Positions 42,137-51,830 of a DNA stretch of 64,000 nt are shown here, one piece after another. A program made the position numbers and the translations under genes. The notes below the pieces were generated by a model that searched no databases, was not told where the DNA came from, and was given only the letters and a program-made list of their open reading frames with translations. Every line of letters begins with the position of its first letter. The first letter of the stretch is position 1. This DNA comes from Elusimicrobium simillimum (lineage in GTDB: Bacteria > Elusimicrobiota > Elusimicrobia > Elusimicrobiales > Elusimicrobiaceae): positions 1,869,407-1,933,406 of the forward strand of contig NZ_JBEVVA010000003.1 in NCBI RefSeq assembly GCF_049639735.1, given 5' to 3'.

Positions 42137-42916
42137 TTACTTCTTGTTAGCTGCTTTAGAGGCAGAGATTTTCTGCACTATAGGAGCAACAACATGCTTT
42201 TTATATTTGGAAGTTTCTAAAACAGAGACGAAGGAACCCTTTGCACCGGGAACGGAACCTTTTAAGAAGATAAGATTATTTTCTGTGTCTACTTTAATAA
42301 CTTCAATTTTGGCTACGGTCTGTGTGGTTGCACCGTAATGACCTGCCATTCTCTGACCTGAGAGAACTTTACCAAGTGATCTGCGTGAAGCAAGACCGCC
42401 CGGGGCTCTTTCTCTGTCTGAAGCGCCGTGTGATGCGGGCTGGCCGGCGAAACCATGTCTTTTCATGGCGCCTGCGAAACCGCGGCCTTTGATTGTGCCT
42501 TGAACGTCTACATAATCACCGGGCTTAAAAATCTTTTCAAGTGAAACTACTTGGCCAACTTCAAAACCGCTAACATCAGCAACTCTGTGCTCTTTCATAT
42601 GTTTTACGGGTTCTTGTGAGGTCTTTTTAAAATAACCTATTTCAGGTTTATTAAGAGCCTTTTCTTTCACATTGCCAAAACCAAGGCAGACTGCTGTGTA
42701 GCCGTCTTTTTCCTGTGTTCTGACACGTACAACTTTGCACGGGCCTGCTTTTACAACAGATACCGCATGCAAGTTACCTTTTTCATCAAAGAGTTGTGTC
42801 ATACCCAGCTTTTCGCCTATTACAAAGCGGAATGTTGCGGGCGTCTCTTTGACAGTTTCTGCGTTAGCTTGTGTTTCCACAGCGGCATCAGCAGCGTTTT
42901 GTATGTTTTCTGTCAT
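42137..42916 (-). CDS. rplC: Ribosomal protein uL3, with an N-terminal extension
   Basis: Early 50S assembly protein reaching the peptidyl-transferase centre. 259 residues. The family core begins at about residue 29 (FRFVIGEKLGMTQLFDEKGN), behind an Ala/Glu/Thr-rich extension of about 28 residues that is not part of usual L3. Further motifs: GRGFAGAMKRHGFAGQPASHGASDRERAPGG and GHYGATTQTV. Confidence 0.97.
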   Translation of the reverse strand: MTENIQNAADAAVETQANAETVKETPATFRFVIGEKLGMTQLFDEKGNLHAVSVVKAGPCKVVRVRTQEKDGYTAVCLGFGNVKEKALNKPEIGYFKKTSQEPVKHMKEHRVADVSGFEVGQVVSLEKIFKPGDYVDVQGTIKGRGFAGAMKRHGFAGQPASHGASDRERAPGGLASRRSLGKVLSGQRMAGHYGATTQTVAKIEVIKVDTENNLIFLKGSVPGAKGSFVSVLETSKYKKHVVAPIVQKISASKAANKK

Positions 42917-42978
42917 TTTCTATTATTCCTTATGTTTCTTGTCTTGCGGGTAAAACCCGCGTAATTTTTACTGTTTAA

Positions 42979-43332
42979 TTAGTTTGACTTAATAGCTACG
43001 TCTACGCCGGCGGGCAGGTCGAGCTTCATGAGTTCGTCCACTGTCTTGGCTGTAGGGCTTTTAAGGTCAATTAATCTTTTGTGAATACGCATTTCAAACT
43101 GCTCTCTGGACTTTTTGTCCGTATGAGGAGAGCGAAGTACTGTATATTTCTTTATTCTTACAGGCAAAAGGACCGGGCCGGATACTATGGCACCAGTTTT
43201 TTTGGCTGTATCAACAATTCTGCTGACGCTTTGGTCTAACATTCTGTGATCATAAGAACGGAGTTTTATACGTATTCTTTCTTGGCTGATAAGCTGCTTA
43301 GCAGCCTTTTTTTCTACATTTTTCTCTGACAT
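42979..43332 (-). CDS. rpsJ: Ribosomal protein uS10, with a short N-terminal extension
   Basis: 30S head protein and NusB partner in antitermination. 117 residues; the core RIRIKLRSYDHRMLDQSVSR begins at about residue 19, behind a Lys-rich extension. PVLLPVRIKKYTVLRSPHTDKKSREQFEMR carries the conserved loop. First gene of the S10 operon; the 62-base gap to rplC holds a small stem, GCGGGT with ACCCGC. Confidence 0.98.
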   Translation of the reverse strand: MSEKNVEKKAAKQLISQERIRIKLRSYDHRMLDQSVSRIVDTAKKTGAIVSGPVLLPVRIKKYTVLRSPHTDKKSREQFEMRIHKRLIDLKSPTAKTVDELMKLDLPAGVDVAIKSN

Positions 43333-43510
43333 TTGTTTTCCTTATTTTTAGTTCGTACCTGCAATATTTAACTCGTCAAAATAGCGCTAAATTTCCCAGG
43401 ATTACGACGATAACTTCAATAAATTTATTACGGTAGAAAAGCCCCCTTGAAGACACCCCTCTTGCTGGCGTCCCCGGTGGCACTTCTACTCGCTTACTAA
43501 ATAATCACCT
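43333..43510 (-). promoter_or_regulatory. S10 operon mRNA leader
   Basis: About 175 bases between the promoter and rpsJ without a gene. Read leftwards it contains GACGCC and GGTGTC (a 6-bp stem with one G-U pair around 43447-43469) followed by AGGGGGCTTTT, which looks like a weak terminator or attenuator, then an AAGGAAA site before rpsJ. Autoregulation by a ribosomal protein is plausible by analogy to L4 in E. coli, but no known motif is recognised. Confidence 0.35.
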
Positions 43511-43514
43511 TAAT

Positions 43515-43543
43515 ATTATACCAAAAAAAATACATTTTGTACT
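43515..43543 (-). promoter_or_regulatory. Promoter of the S10 operon
   Basis: The -10 TATAAT lies at 43515-43520 on the leftward strand with AGTACA 17 bases upstream (43538-43543) as a fair -35. It is the best promoter in the 317-base gap between rpsJ and the divergent lipoprotein gene. The -35 overlaps one arm of the inverted repeat at 43531-43580. Confidence 0.6.
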
Positions 43544-43580
43544 AGCGATTTTAAAATTTAAAACTAGTATGCAAAATGTA
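43531..43580. promoter_or_regulatory. 50-bp inverted repeat at the S10 promoter
   Basis: TACATTTTG plus TACTAG (43531-43545) is repeated inverted as CTAGTA, two bases, CAAAATGTA (43564-43580), around an AT-only-rich centre TTTTAAAATTTAAAA. The left arm covers the -35 of the S10 promoter, so it may be an operator for a dimeric regulator acting on both divergent units. Confidence 0.5.
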
Positions 43581-43635
43581 GGTTTAATATAATTTTAAGG
43601 TCACTTAAATCTTTTAATTATTATAGCAAATTTAT

Positions 43636-43643
43636 GATATACT
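43636..43643 (+). promoter_or_regulatory. Extended -10 promoter of the 626-residue lipoprotein
   Basis: TGATATACT is an extended -10 (TGn then TATACT at 43638-43643) seven bases before the start codon, so transcription would begin at or next to the ATG. No Shine-Dalgarno is present. This suggests a leaderless mRNA. Confidence 0.45.
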
Positions 43644-43649
43644 TAACAC

Positions 43650-45530
43650 ATGAAAAGAGTGCTGCTAATAATAATGTTATCCGCTTTCTGCTTTGGGGGC
43701 TGCGATTTTGACGGCGCCGTCCGCCCCAAAACGCCCCAGCAGCGCCGTTTATTTGCAGAGGCCGACAAATCCTTCTACAGCACCATGCTGCCGCTGGACA
43801 AATATTTTACTTCTTACGCCACCGCTTCTGAAAAGCACCAGTACGAAACTCTTAAGAAACAGTTTAATAACGCTCTTAAAAAAGCTTTACAAAAACCCTC
43901 GCAAGAGGCGCGCGACGCCGAAACGCAGAACGCCACAGTACTCTACCAGGGTAAAATACAAAAACTGCAGCAAACTGTTAAAAACAGAAATATTGAACAA
44001 TATCTTTCAAATTTAGCCTCTAAAAACAAAAAGGCATTGGAAGACGCGGAGTTTGCGCTTGGCCCCGCCGCCGCAACTCAAATTAAAGAAGCGCAAAACA
44101 AATTAATGTCCCGCTCTACAGAATCTCTAAAGAACGGGGACGGCACACAGTCCGCCGCCGCTTACAATGATTTTATAGCAGAACTTGCGACAATATTGCA
44201 AAAATACGCCAAAGAAGGCAATCAAAGAGATTTGGAAAAAATATTTTCTAACTATTCCACAAAAAATGTTCCCCCCACTGCCCAAAACAGCAATACAGAC
44301 GCGCCGCAGCCGGCCCAGTCCGCTTCCGCCAGGCCAAAAATAGGCCAACAGCAATACAATGGGGAAGATTACACAAATATTCCGGCTATTTTAGCTGATA
44401 AAGCCTTACAAAACCCGCTAAATACAACAGGGGTATTGCAAAACACATCCTCTAATGGCGGCCGTCCCAAAGTGGGGCAAGCGCAAGTACCGGTGCCCCC
44501 GGAACGCATAGAAACCGTAAAACAAGCGCTGGACGCGCAGCAAGCGCAGGCCGAACAGTTAATACAAAGCATGTTTGGTCCGGCTAAAGTGCAGTCGTAC
44601 AGAAAAATGTTTAACGCTTACAAGCAAGACTTACTGGGCTACTTGGCCCAACCGCATACAGAAGCGGAGTTAGAAGAAGAATTAGCCAAAAAAGAAATTA
44701 AATTTGGCAATAATCACGAAAATTTTATAATAACGGAAATAAGAAACACCACCGTAAAAGAAATGATTGCCCAGTCTGACGCTATAAAAGCGCAAAACCC
44801 GGTGCTGGCGGACAGAATTATTTCCCTGCAAAACGAGTGTGTTAAAAACGTTAATGAAACCACCAAACAAACCGTCGCCCGCCCGCCGCAGCTGGACGCC
44901 AACGGGGCGCTGGTGTCGAAAGTGGCGCCTTATCAGGCGCAGCTGCTTCCGGTTTTAAATAATTATCAGGCACAAATAAACGCTGTAATAAAAGAGTACC
45001 ATGAAGGACTGCAAAAAGACGCCATGTCAAAAGCCGCTAAAAATTTTGACGGTATGATAGCCAAAGACGCGCAAAACATAAAAACACAGTTTGGCGACGC
45101 GGACGCCAGAGAATATACCGCCATTATGGCCGCTTTCAGAAGTGAGGCCGCCGCAATCTCTCTTATCACGGACCCTGCGCAGGCAAAGCAAAAAGAGGCG
45201 GATTTAAACAATAAAATAATATCAGCGCATGAAAGTTTTGTTATAGACAAAACCAAACAGCATCTTATAGCGGCGTCTATACAAGATTCCCAGAGGATAA
45301 ATACACCGCAATCCGCCCAAATAGCCAAAGAATTTAAGACTTATTTGGACAGCGCCGCCGCGCAGGCATTAGCATTGCCGGCTGGCCAAAGGGCGGCGGC
45401 GTTTAGCAATACAGTAAAAGCGTTGACGGAAAACTACAAAAACAGCTTAAACAACCCTTCTGCCGCGCAAAAACAAGTTGAACAGCCCGCGCCGCCCGTG
45501 GCCCCCGTTGTTTTAACATCTGAACCATAG
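43650..45530 (+). CDS. Large helical lipoprotein, unknown function
   Basis: A 626-residue protein with a lipoprotein signal (MKRVLLIIMLSAFCFGGC, Cys18 then Asp). The mature part is Ala/Gln/Lys-rich and mostly helical, with probable coiled coils over residues 40-170 and 330-600. A Pro/Gln-rich linker lies near residues 205-290, where a short segment recurs (SARPKIGQQQ and NGGRPKVGQAQ). The C-terminus is Pro-rich. No family is recognised. It may be a periplasmic or surface scaffold. It is divergent from the S10 operon and followed by a pilin 67 bases downstream, so the two could share a transcript; a role with pili is only a guess. Confidence 0.75.
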   Translation: MKRVLLIIMLSAFCFGGCDFDGAVRPKTPQQRRLFAEADKSFYSTMLPLDKYFTSYATASEKHQYETLKKQFNNALKKALQKPSQEARDAETQNATVLYQGKIQKLQQTVKNRNIEQYLSNLASKNKKALEDAEFALGPAAATQIKEAQNKLMSRSTESLKNGDGTQSAAAYNDFIAELATILQKYAKEGNQRDLEKIFSNYSTKNVPPTAQNSNTDAPQPAQSASARPKIGQQQYNGEDYTNIPAILADKALQNPLNTTGVLQNTSSNGGRPKVGQAQVPVPPERIETVKQALDAQQAQAEQLIQSMFGPAKVQSYRKMFNAYKQDLLGYLAQPHTEAELEEELAKKEIKFGNNHENFIITEIRNTTVKEMIAQSDAIKAQNPVLADRIISLQNECVKNVNETTKQTVARPPQLDANGALVSKVAPYQAQLLPVLNNYQAQINAVIKEYHEGLQKDAMSKAAKNFDGMIAKDAQNIKTQFGDADAREYTAIMAAFRSEAAAISLITDPAQAKQKEADLNNKIISAHESFVIDKTKQHLIAASIQDSQRINTPQSAQIAKEFKTYLDSAAAQALALPAGQRAAAFSNTVKALTENYKNSLNNPSAAQKQVEQPAPPVAPVVLTSEP

Positions 45531-45597
45531 AAAATCTTTATTATTTTATATATAATTACAAATATAAGGTAATTTATTATTGACTTAGGGAGATACA

Positions 45598-46143
45598 ATG
45601 TATAAAAAAGGGTTCACATTAATTGAGTTATTAGTAGTAGTTCTTATCATAGGCATACTTGCGGCCATAGCTTTGCCGCAATATACAAAAGCGGTTTCTA
45701 AAACCAGATTTCAAAATATGGTTGTGTTGGCAAAATCTCTGCAGCTTGCGCAGCAAAGATATTATTTAGCAAATGACAAATTTGCAACCTCTTTAGAAGA
45801 TTTAGATATAGACCTGCCCGGCACCTTGGTGGCCAACAAAGCGTGCGCAAAAACATCAGACGCCAAATATTGCATTTCTGGCGGGGCAGTTATAGCGCAT
45901 TATAAAGGCTCCTACGCAAATGATAATGACGTTGACTCCGCCTTGCTTGCCACTGGCACAATACCGCAAATTTGGATTGGCATGAGCGAGGGCAGAGATT
46001 CAAGCAACTGGGCATACTCCATACGCGACAAAGTTATGTGCGTGGCTTCTGTTTCCAACAAAGAAGTTAAAAAAATGGGCGACGTTTGCAAAAGTTTAGG
46101 CGGTAAAGCATGGACGTCGGCCGGCTGGTATGAAATGAATTAA
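45598..46143 (+). CDS. Type IV pilin-like protein (prepilin), copy 3
   Basis: 181 residues with MYKKG|FTLIELLVVVLIIGIL and ALPQYTKAVSKTRFQNM. The head differs from the 25-kb pair: ACAKTSDAKYCISGG and a final VMCVASVSNKEVKKMGDVCK with spaced Cys residues. GGGAG lies 7 bases before the start. It is followed by its own terminator. The machinery for assembly is not in the window. Confidence 0.9.
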   Translation: MYKKGFTLIELLVVVLIIGILAAIALPQYTKAVSKTRFQNMVVLAKSLQLAQQRYYLANDKFATSLEDLDIDLPGTLVANKACAKTSDAKYCISGGAVIAHYKGSYANDNDVDSALLATGTIPQIWIGMSEGRDSSNWAYSIRDKVMCVASVSNKEVKKMGDVCKSLGGKAWTSAGWYEMN

Positions 46144-46156
46144 TTTTTAAAATATG

Positions 46157-46190
46157 CAAAAAGCCCCCTAAAGTTAGGGGGCTTTTTGTT
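46157..46190 (+). terminator. Terminator between pilin copy 3 and the cupin gene
   Basis: AAAAAGCCCCCTAA and TTAGGGGGCTTTTT form a 13-14 bp stem with an AG loop. A and T runs on both sides make it usable in both directions. Confidence 0.9.
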
Positions 46191-46230
46191 TTTATTAACG
46201 ACAATAAATAAAAACCGCATTATAAATTTA

Positions 46231-46566
46231 TTACTTTAAAAAATCTTGTCTGCACGGGCTAAAGCTGTCTATTAAAATACCCTCTTCAAGGCATACGCAC
46301 CAGTGCAAGGCGTTGGGCTCCACTAAAAAGCCGTCACCTGTTTCCAGTATTTTTTCGTCGCCTGAAATGTTTACTTTAAACTTGCCTTTTGCGACATATG
46401 TGGACTGCGTGTGCGGGTGAGAATGTTCCGCGCCCACGGCGGCAGTTTCAAACTCAACTTTTACAAGCATAAGGTCGTTATTATAACCCATTATTTGGCG
46501 GCGCACTTTATCGCCGGCAGGTTCCCAGTTTAACTGCTTTTCAAGTAAAAATTTATCACTTGGCAT
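46231..46566 (-). CDS. Small cupin-domain protein
   Basis: A 111-residue single-domain cupin. Motif 1 is HSHPHTQSTYVAKGKFKV, offering three His and a Gln as metal ligands, and motif 2 is GDGFLVEPNALHW with the second His. Such proteins include sugar-pectin enzymes (KdgF-like), regulators and sensors; the substrate cannot be told. It is a stand-alone gene on the strand opposite to the flanking pilins. Confidence 0.78.
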   Translation of the reverse strand: MPSDKFLLEKQLNWEPAGDKVRRQIMGYNNDLMLVKVEFETAAVGAEHSHPHTQSTYVAKGKFKVNISGDEKILETGDGFLVEPNALHWCVCLEEGILIDSFSPCRQDFLK

Positions 46567-46659
46567 ATCACCCCCGTTTCCTATTATAAAAGTATATAAA
46601 ATATATTTTGTTTATTTCATTCTAAAAATGTATTATGTATTATATTTTAGGAGGATTAA

Positions 46660-47172
46660 ATGAAAAAGGGTTTTACGCTTATTGAGTTGTTGGTAGTAGT
46701 ACTTATAATCGGCATACTTGCCGCTATCGCGTTACCGCAATACAATAAAGCTGTTGAAAAGGCCCGCCTGGCCGAAGTTTTAAGTACTATTAAAGCGTAC
46801 AGCACAGCCATGGAAGAATACCATCTGGCCAACGGAACCTACCCAGAGAATTGGGAAGATTTAACAATTTCCCACCCCGGTAAAGAAGTTCTTGCCAACA
46901 GATATGAAACCAAGCGTTTTCATTACCGTATATATCCGGGACAGGGCATGAAAAATATTGAGGTATCTCCCGCCGACACATCAAAAACTTATCTAATAAT
47001 ATCTTTTATGGATAACGGTTTGGAAGATTCTGTAAAACGCTATGCCGGCAAAATAATATGCACAGCGCCGCAAGATGACGCTAAAGCCATTGCCGTATGT
47101 AAAGCAATGGGCGGCAGAGACCAAGAAACATACGGCACCGGAGCCCAAGGCAGATACGCCTACTATTTATAA
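46660..47172 (+). CDS. Type IV pilin-like protein (prepilin), copy 4
   Basis: 170 residues with MKKG|FTLIELLVVVLIIGIL, ALPQYNKAVEKARLAEV, then a head with only two Cys (ICTAPQDDAKAIAVCK) and the ending QGRYAYYL. AGGAGG precedes the start by 7 bases. A terminator shared with tuf follows. Codon choice in the conserved 5' part differs from the other three copies. Confidence 0.9.
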   Translation: MKKGFTLIELLVVVLIIGILAAIALPQYNKAVEKARLAEVLSTIKAYSTAMEEYHLANGTYPENWEDLTISHPGKEVLANRYETKRFHYRIYPGQGMKNIEVSPADTSKTYLIISFMDNGLEDSVKRYAGKIICTAPQDDAKAIAVCKAMGGRDQETYGTGAQGRYAYYL

Positions 47173-47190
47173 ACTTGTTTTTCTGTAACT

Positions 47191-47224
47191 AAAAAAGCCT
47201 CCACGTTAGTGGAGGCTTTTTTTA
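47191..47224. terminator. Bidirectional terminator between pilin copy 4 and tuf
   Basis: AAAAAAGCCTCCAC and GTGGAGGCTTTTTT form a 14-bp stem around GTTA. It closes both the rightward pilin and the leftward str operon. Confidence 0.93.
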
Positions 47225-47236
47225 TTGCTAAATATC

Positions 47237-48424
<1,188 letters not shown>

Positions 48425-48435
48425 ATTATAATCTC

Positions 48436-50535
48436 CTAAGCTTTTACAGCTTCTGTTTTCTTCTCAATAATTGTTTTTGCTACGTTAGCAGGAACTTCAG
48501 CGTAGTGGCTGGGTTCCATCGTAAAGCTGGCTCTGCCTTGTGAAAGTGAGCGTACTGTTGTAGCGTAACCGAACATTTCAGATAAAGGCACTTCCGCTCT
48601 TACAAAGCGGACGTTGGTTCTCATACCCATTTCGCCTATCTGTGCGCGTCTTGCGCTTAAATCACCTATGATATCGCCAAGGTTGGCTTCCGGGGCGACA
48701 ACTTCTACTTTCATGATAGGTTCTAAGATAACAGCGCCGGCCTTCTTGGCGCCTTCTTTTAAACACATGGAAGCGGCGATTTTAAACGCCATTTCTGAAG
48801 AGTCAACTTCATGGAAAGAGCCGTCTATTACGGCTACTTTAATATCAACCAGCGGGTACCCGGCCAGAGCGCCTGTATCTGTGGCTTCTTTGGCGCCTTT
48901 TTCAATGGCGGGAATGTATTCTTTAGGAATACGGCCCTGTGTGATTTCGTTGATAAACTCAAAACCTTTACCTTTTTCGTTAGGTTCAAGTCTAAGCACT
49001 ACGTGGCCATACTGACCGCGGCCGCCGGACTGCCTGACGTATTTGGTTTCGTTTTCAACTGTTCTGGTTATAGTTTCTCTGTAAGCAACCTGCGGTTTGC
49101 CCACGTTAGCCTGTACGTTGAACTCTCTCTTCATACGGTCAACAATGATGTCCAAGTGAAGTTCACCCATACCTGAAATAATGGTTTGGTTGGTTTCTTC
49201 ATCCGTTTTAATACGGAATGTCTGGTCTTCTTCGGCTAACCTTGATAAGGCGTTGCCCATTTTTTCTTCGTCATCTTTAGACTTAGGCTCAACAGCAATT
49301 TGAATAACAGGCTCAGGGAATGTAAGACTTTCCAGCATGATTGGATTATCGGGTGAGCAAATTGTCTGCCCCACCTGAGCGTTTTTTAAAGCTACTGTGG
49401 CGGCGATTTCGCCGGCTTCAAGATATTTAACCTCTTCACGTTTGTCCGCGTGCATACGCATGATGCGGCCCACGCGTTCCGTGGCGTTTTTGCCCGGGAA
49501 GTAAATTGTGTCACCCGCGCTCAATGTGCCTGAGTAAATGCGGAAGAATGATAATTTACCAACGTAAGGGTCTGTCTGAATTTTGAAAAGCAGCGCACTG
49601 AAAGGCTCTGTCTTTACAAGTTTTCTTTCAATAGCTTCACCTGTATCGGGGTTTGTGCCTTTGACAGCAGGCAAATCGTTAGGTGAGGGCAGGTAATATG
49701 TAACCGCGTCTAAAAGCGGCTGCACACCTTTGTTCTTGTAAGAAGAACCGCATGTAACAGGGAAAAACTTACCCGTTAATGTGCCTTTTCTTATGGCGGC
49801 TCTTATTTCTTCAACGGTAAAGTTGGTTTCACCGTTTAAATAGCGTTCCATAAGAGCTTCGTCAAAATCAGCTATTTTTTCAATAAGTTCTGTTCTGAGC
49901 GCTTCGCATTCGTCTTTAATATCCGAGGGAATTTCATGTTCCGCAAAAGGGGCGCCCGTATGGTCGCCTTCCCATATTAAAGCTTTCATAGTAATAAGGT
50001 CAACCACGCCTTTAAACTGGTCTTCCGCGCCGATAGGGTACTGAATAGGGGCAGCGTTAGCACCAAGCTTTTCTCTTATAGACATATAAGATTTTTCAAA
50101 GCTGGCGCCGATTCTGTCCATCTTGTTAATATAAGCAATTCTGGGAACATGGTATTTGTCAGCCTGACGCCAAACTGTTTCAGACTGGGGTTCCACGCCC
50201 TGCACGCCGTCAAAACATGTGATGGCGCCGTCTAAAACGCGAAGTGAACGTTCAACCTCGGCCGTGAAGTCCACGTGGCCGGGGGTGTCAATAATGTTAA
50301 GCTGGCAGTCTTTCCAAACGCAGAAAATAGCGGAAGCGGTAATTGTAATACCTCTTTCTCTTTCCTGTTCCATCCAGTCGGTTACGGACGCGCCGTCGTG
50401 CGTTTCACCGATTTTGTGGGTTTTACCTGTGTAATACAGAATACGTTCGGATGTGGTGGTTTTACCCGCGTCAATGTGAGCGATAATACCGATGTTTCTA
50501 ATCTTCTCTACTGGGTATGTTTTAAAATCAGCCAT
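48436..50535 (-). CDS. fusA: Elongation factor G
   Basis: Ribosomal translocase GTPase. 699 residues: AHIDAGKTTTSERILYYTG, the switch I RERGITI in normal form, DTPGHVDF, NKMD, and domain IV-V motifs GGRGQYGHVVL and MFGYATTVRSLSQGRASF. Eleven bases separate it from rpsG. Confidence 0.98.
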   Translation of the reverse strand: MADFKTYPVEKIRNIGIIAHIDAGKTTTSERILYYTGKTHKIGETHDGASVTDWMEQERERGITITASAIFCVWKDCQLNIIDTPGHVDFTAEVERSLRVLDGAITCFDGVQGVEPQSETVWRQADKYHVPRIAYINKMDRIGASFEKSYMSIREKLGANAAPIQYPIGAEDQFKGVVDLITMKALIWEGDHTGAPFAEHEIPSDIKDECEALRTELIEKIADFDEALMERYLNGETNFTVEEIRAAIRKGTLTGKFFPVTCGSSYKNKGVQPLLDAVTYYLPSPNDLPAVKGTNPDTGEAIERKLVKTEPFSALLFKIQTDPYVGKLSFFRIYSGTLSAGDTIYFPGKNATERVGRIMRMHADKREEVKYLEAGEIAATVALKNAQVGQTICSPDNPIMLESLTFPEPVIQIAVEPKSKDDEEKMGNALSRLAEEDQTFRIKTDEETNQTIISGMGELHLDIIVDRMKREFNVQANVGKPQVAYRETITRTVENETKYVRQSGGRGQYGHVVLRLEPNEKGKGFEFINEITQGRIPKEYIPAIEKGAKEATDTGALAGYPLVDIKVAVIDGSFHEVDSSEMAFKIAASMCLKEGAKKAGAVILEPIMKVEVVAPEANLGDIIGDLSARRAQIGEMGMRTNVRFVRAEVPLSEMFGYATTVRSLSQGRASFTMEPSHYAEVPANVAKTIIEKKTEAVKA

Positions 50536-50546
50536 TTAATTATCCC

Positions 50547-51026
50547 TTACCATTTAAAGTGGGCAAAAGCTCTGTTAGCTTCAGCCATTCTATGAGTGTC
50601 TTCTCTTTTCTTAAAAGCGGCGCCTTCTTTTTTAGAACCTAAGATGATTTCTTCGGCAAGCTTTTCAGCCATAGGGCGGCCTTTGCGTGAGCGGGCCGCG
50701 TCAAGCAGCCAGCACATGGCAAGAGAGGTGCTTCTTACTGTTTTTACTTCAACCGGTACCTGGTAGGTAGCGCCGCCGACTCTTCTTGCTTTAAGCTCGA
50801 GTAAAGGGCGCACTGTTTCGATACAGCGGTTAAACACTGTCATAGCATCTTCTTTGGTTTTTTCAGCGATAATATCCATGCTGTCGGAAACTATTCTTTC
50901 AGCTGTCGCTTTTTTACCTTCAAAGTTAATTTTATTTACAAACCTGGCCACCAAAACTGAACCATATTTATAGTCAGCTTCCGGTGCCGGTCTTCTGTCT
51001 CTGGGTCTCAAACCTTTTCTAGGCAT
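50547..51026 (-). CDS. rpsG: Ribosomal protein uS7
   Basis: 30S head organiser. 159 residues: MPRKGLRPRDRRPAPEADYK, GGATYQVPVEVK, and the beta-hairpin region SRKGRPMAEKLAEEI. AGGAG precedes the start. Upstream, instead of a tight link to rpsL, lies a 259-base structured gap with the element at 51047-51105. Confidence 0.98.
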   Translation of the reverse strand: MPRKGLRPRDRRPAPEADYKYGSVLVARFVNKINFEGKKATAERIVSDSMDIIAEKTKEDAMTVFNRCIETVRPLLELKARRVGGATYQVPVEVKTVRSTSLAMCWLLDAARSRKGRPMAEKLAEEIILGSKKEGAAFKKREDTHRMAEANRAFAHFKW

Positions 51027-51046
51027 TTTATTCTCCTGCCCTCTGG

Positions 51047-51105
51047 GTGAAGTTTTTGTCAGCGGCGTTGCCGCTTTAACTAGTTAAGGACATATAATGT
51101 CCGAC
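51047..51105. repeat. Hairpin-palindrome-hairpin element, copy 1 (upstream of rpsG)
   Basis: In plus orientation: GTGAAGTTTTTGTC, then a 6-bp stem AGCGGC/GCCGCT with loop GTT (51061-51075), the palindrome TTAACTAGTTAA (51076-51087), then stem GGACAT/ATGTCC with loop ATA (51088-51102). The same layout recurs at 59964-60016 with stem AGGAAC/GTTCCT and palindrome TTAACATGTTAA. The element ends about 20 bases before rpsG. The rest of the 259-base gap has a GCGGCC/GGCCGC palindrome near 51160 and no gene. Confidence 0.65.
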
Positions 51106-51285
51106 TCAAACCAACTCCTTTAGGCTTAAATTATTCTCGCTTCGCGTCCTGCGTAACTCGCGGCCTGCGGCCGCTTGGCTAAATTAAACATTTAGTTTTT
51201 TACGCCATGGAGCGATAGTCTATTAAATTATTATTCAATTAGCGTCGCATACGTCATGTCATGTAACGCAGACTGTTAAATTATT

Positions 51286-51666
51286 TTATTTAGCAGCTTT
51301 GGGCCTTTTCACACCGTAGAGTGAGCGGCCTTGTTTTCTGTTTTCTACGCCGGAAGCGTCAAGCGCGCCGCGTATGATGTGATATCTTACACCCGGCAAG
51401 TCTTTTACACGACCGCCGCGGACCAGCACAATGCTGTGTTCCTGTAAGTTGTGGCCGACGCCGGGAATATAGGCTGTGACTTCAACTTTAGATGTTAATT
51501 TAACACGAGCAACTTTTCTTAAAGCAGAGTTAGGCTTTTTAGGTGTTGTCGTATAGACACGAGTACAGACGCCGCGCCTCTGAGGGCATGACATAAGAGC
51601 AGGTGACTTTGTTTTGGTTCTGTTAGCCGTTCTGCCCTGTCTGATTAATTGGTTTACTGTAGGCAT
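51286..51666 (-). CDS. rpsL: Ribosomal protein uS12
   Basis: Decoding-centre protein of the 30S subunit. 126 residues from ATG 51666 (AGGAGAAA upstream): MPTVNQLIRQGR, TPKKPNSALRKVARVKLTS and VRGGRVKDLPGVRYHIIRG. The lysines that confer streptomycin resistance when changed are unaltered. The frame is open 28 codons further upstream, through a hairpin region, and is not part of S12. Confidence 0.98.
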   Translation of the reverse strand: MPTVNQLIRQGRTANRTKTKSPALMSCPQRRGVCTRVYTTTPKKPNSALRKVARVKLTSKVEVTAYIPGVGHNLQEHSIVLVRGGRVKDLPGVRYHIIRGALDASGVENRKQGRSLYGVKRPKAAK

Positions 51667-51732
51667 TACTTTATTTTCTCCTGGTGGAGCGGTTACAACC
51701 GCCCCGGTATAATACACGGGTGAACGCTTAAC

Positions 51733-51783
51733 ATCCCCGCCCACGCGCATTATTTATGCGCCCCCATTTACCGCGGGGCTACA
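51733..51783 (-). promoter_or_regulatory. Structured 5' region of rpsL
   Basis: CCCCGC (near 51735) pairs with GCGGGG (near 51773), and inside it GCGCAT and ATGCGC (51745-51761) form a perfect 6-bp stem around TATTT. The two-level fold lies 70-115 bases before the rpsL start and may be a leader regulatory structure or part of a promoter region between rpoC and rpsL. Confidence 0.4.
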
Positions 51784-51800
51784 CAAAAATCTGTATTTTT

Positions 51801-51830
51801 CCGGCTGCCGTACTTGCATACGGCAGCCGG
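51801..51830 (-). terminator. Strong hairpin after rpoC
   Basis: CCGGCTGCCGTA and TACGGCAGCCGG form a perfect 12-bp stem around 6 bases, eight bases past the rpoC stop. No T run follows directly on the transcribed strand (AAAAATACAGATTTTTG), so it is probably a weak terminator or mRNA 3'-end protector between rpoBC and the str genes. Confidence 0.6.
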
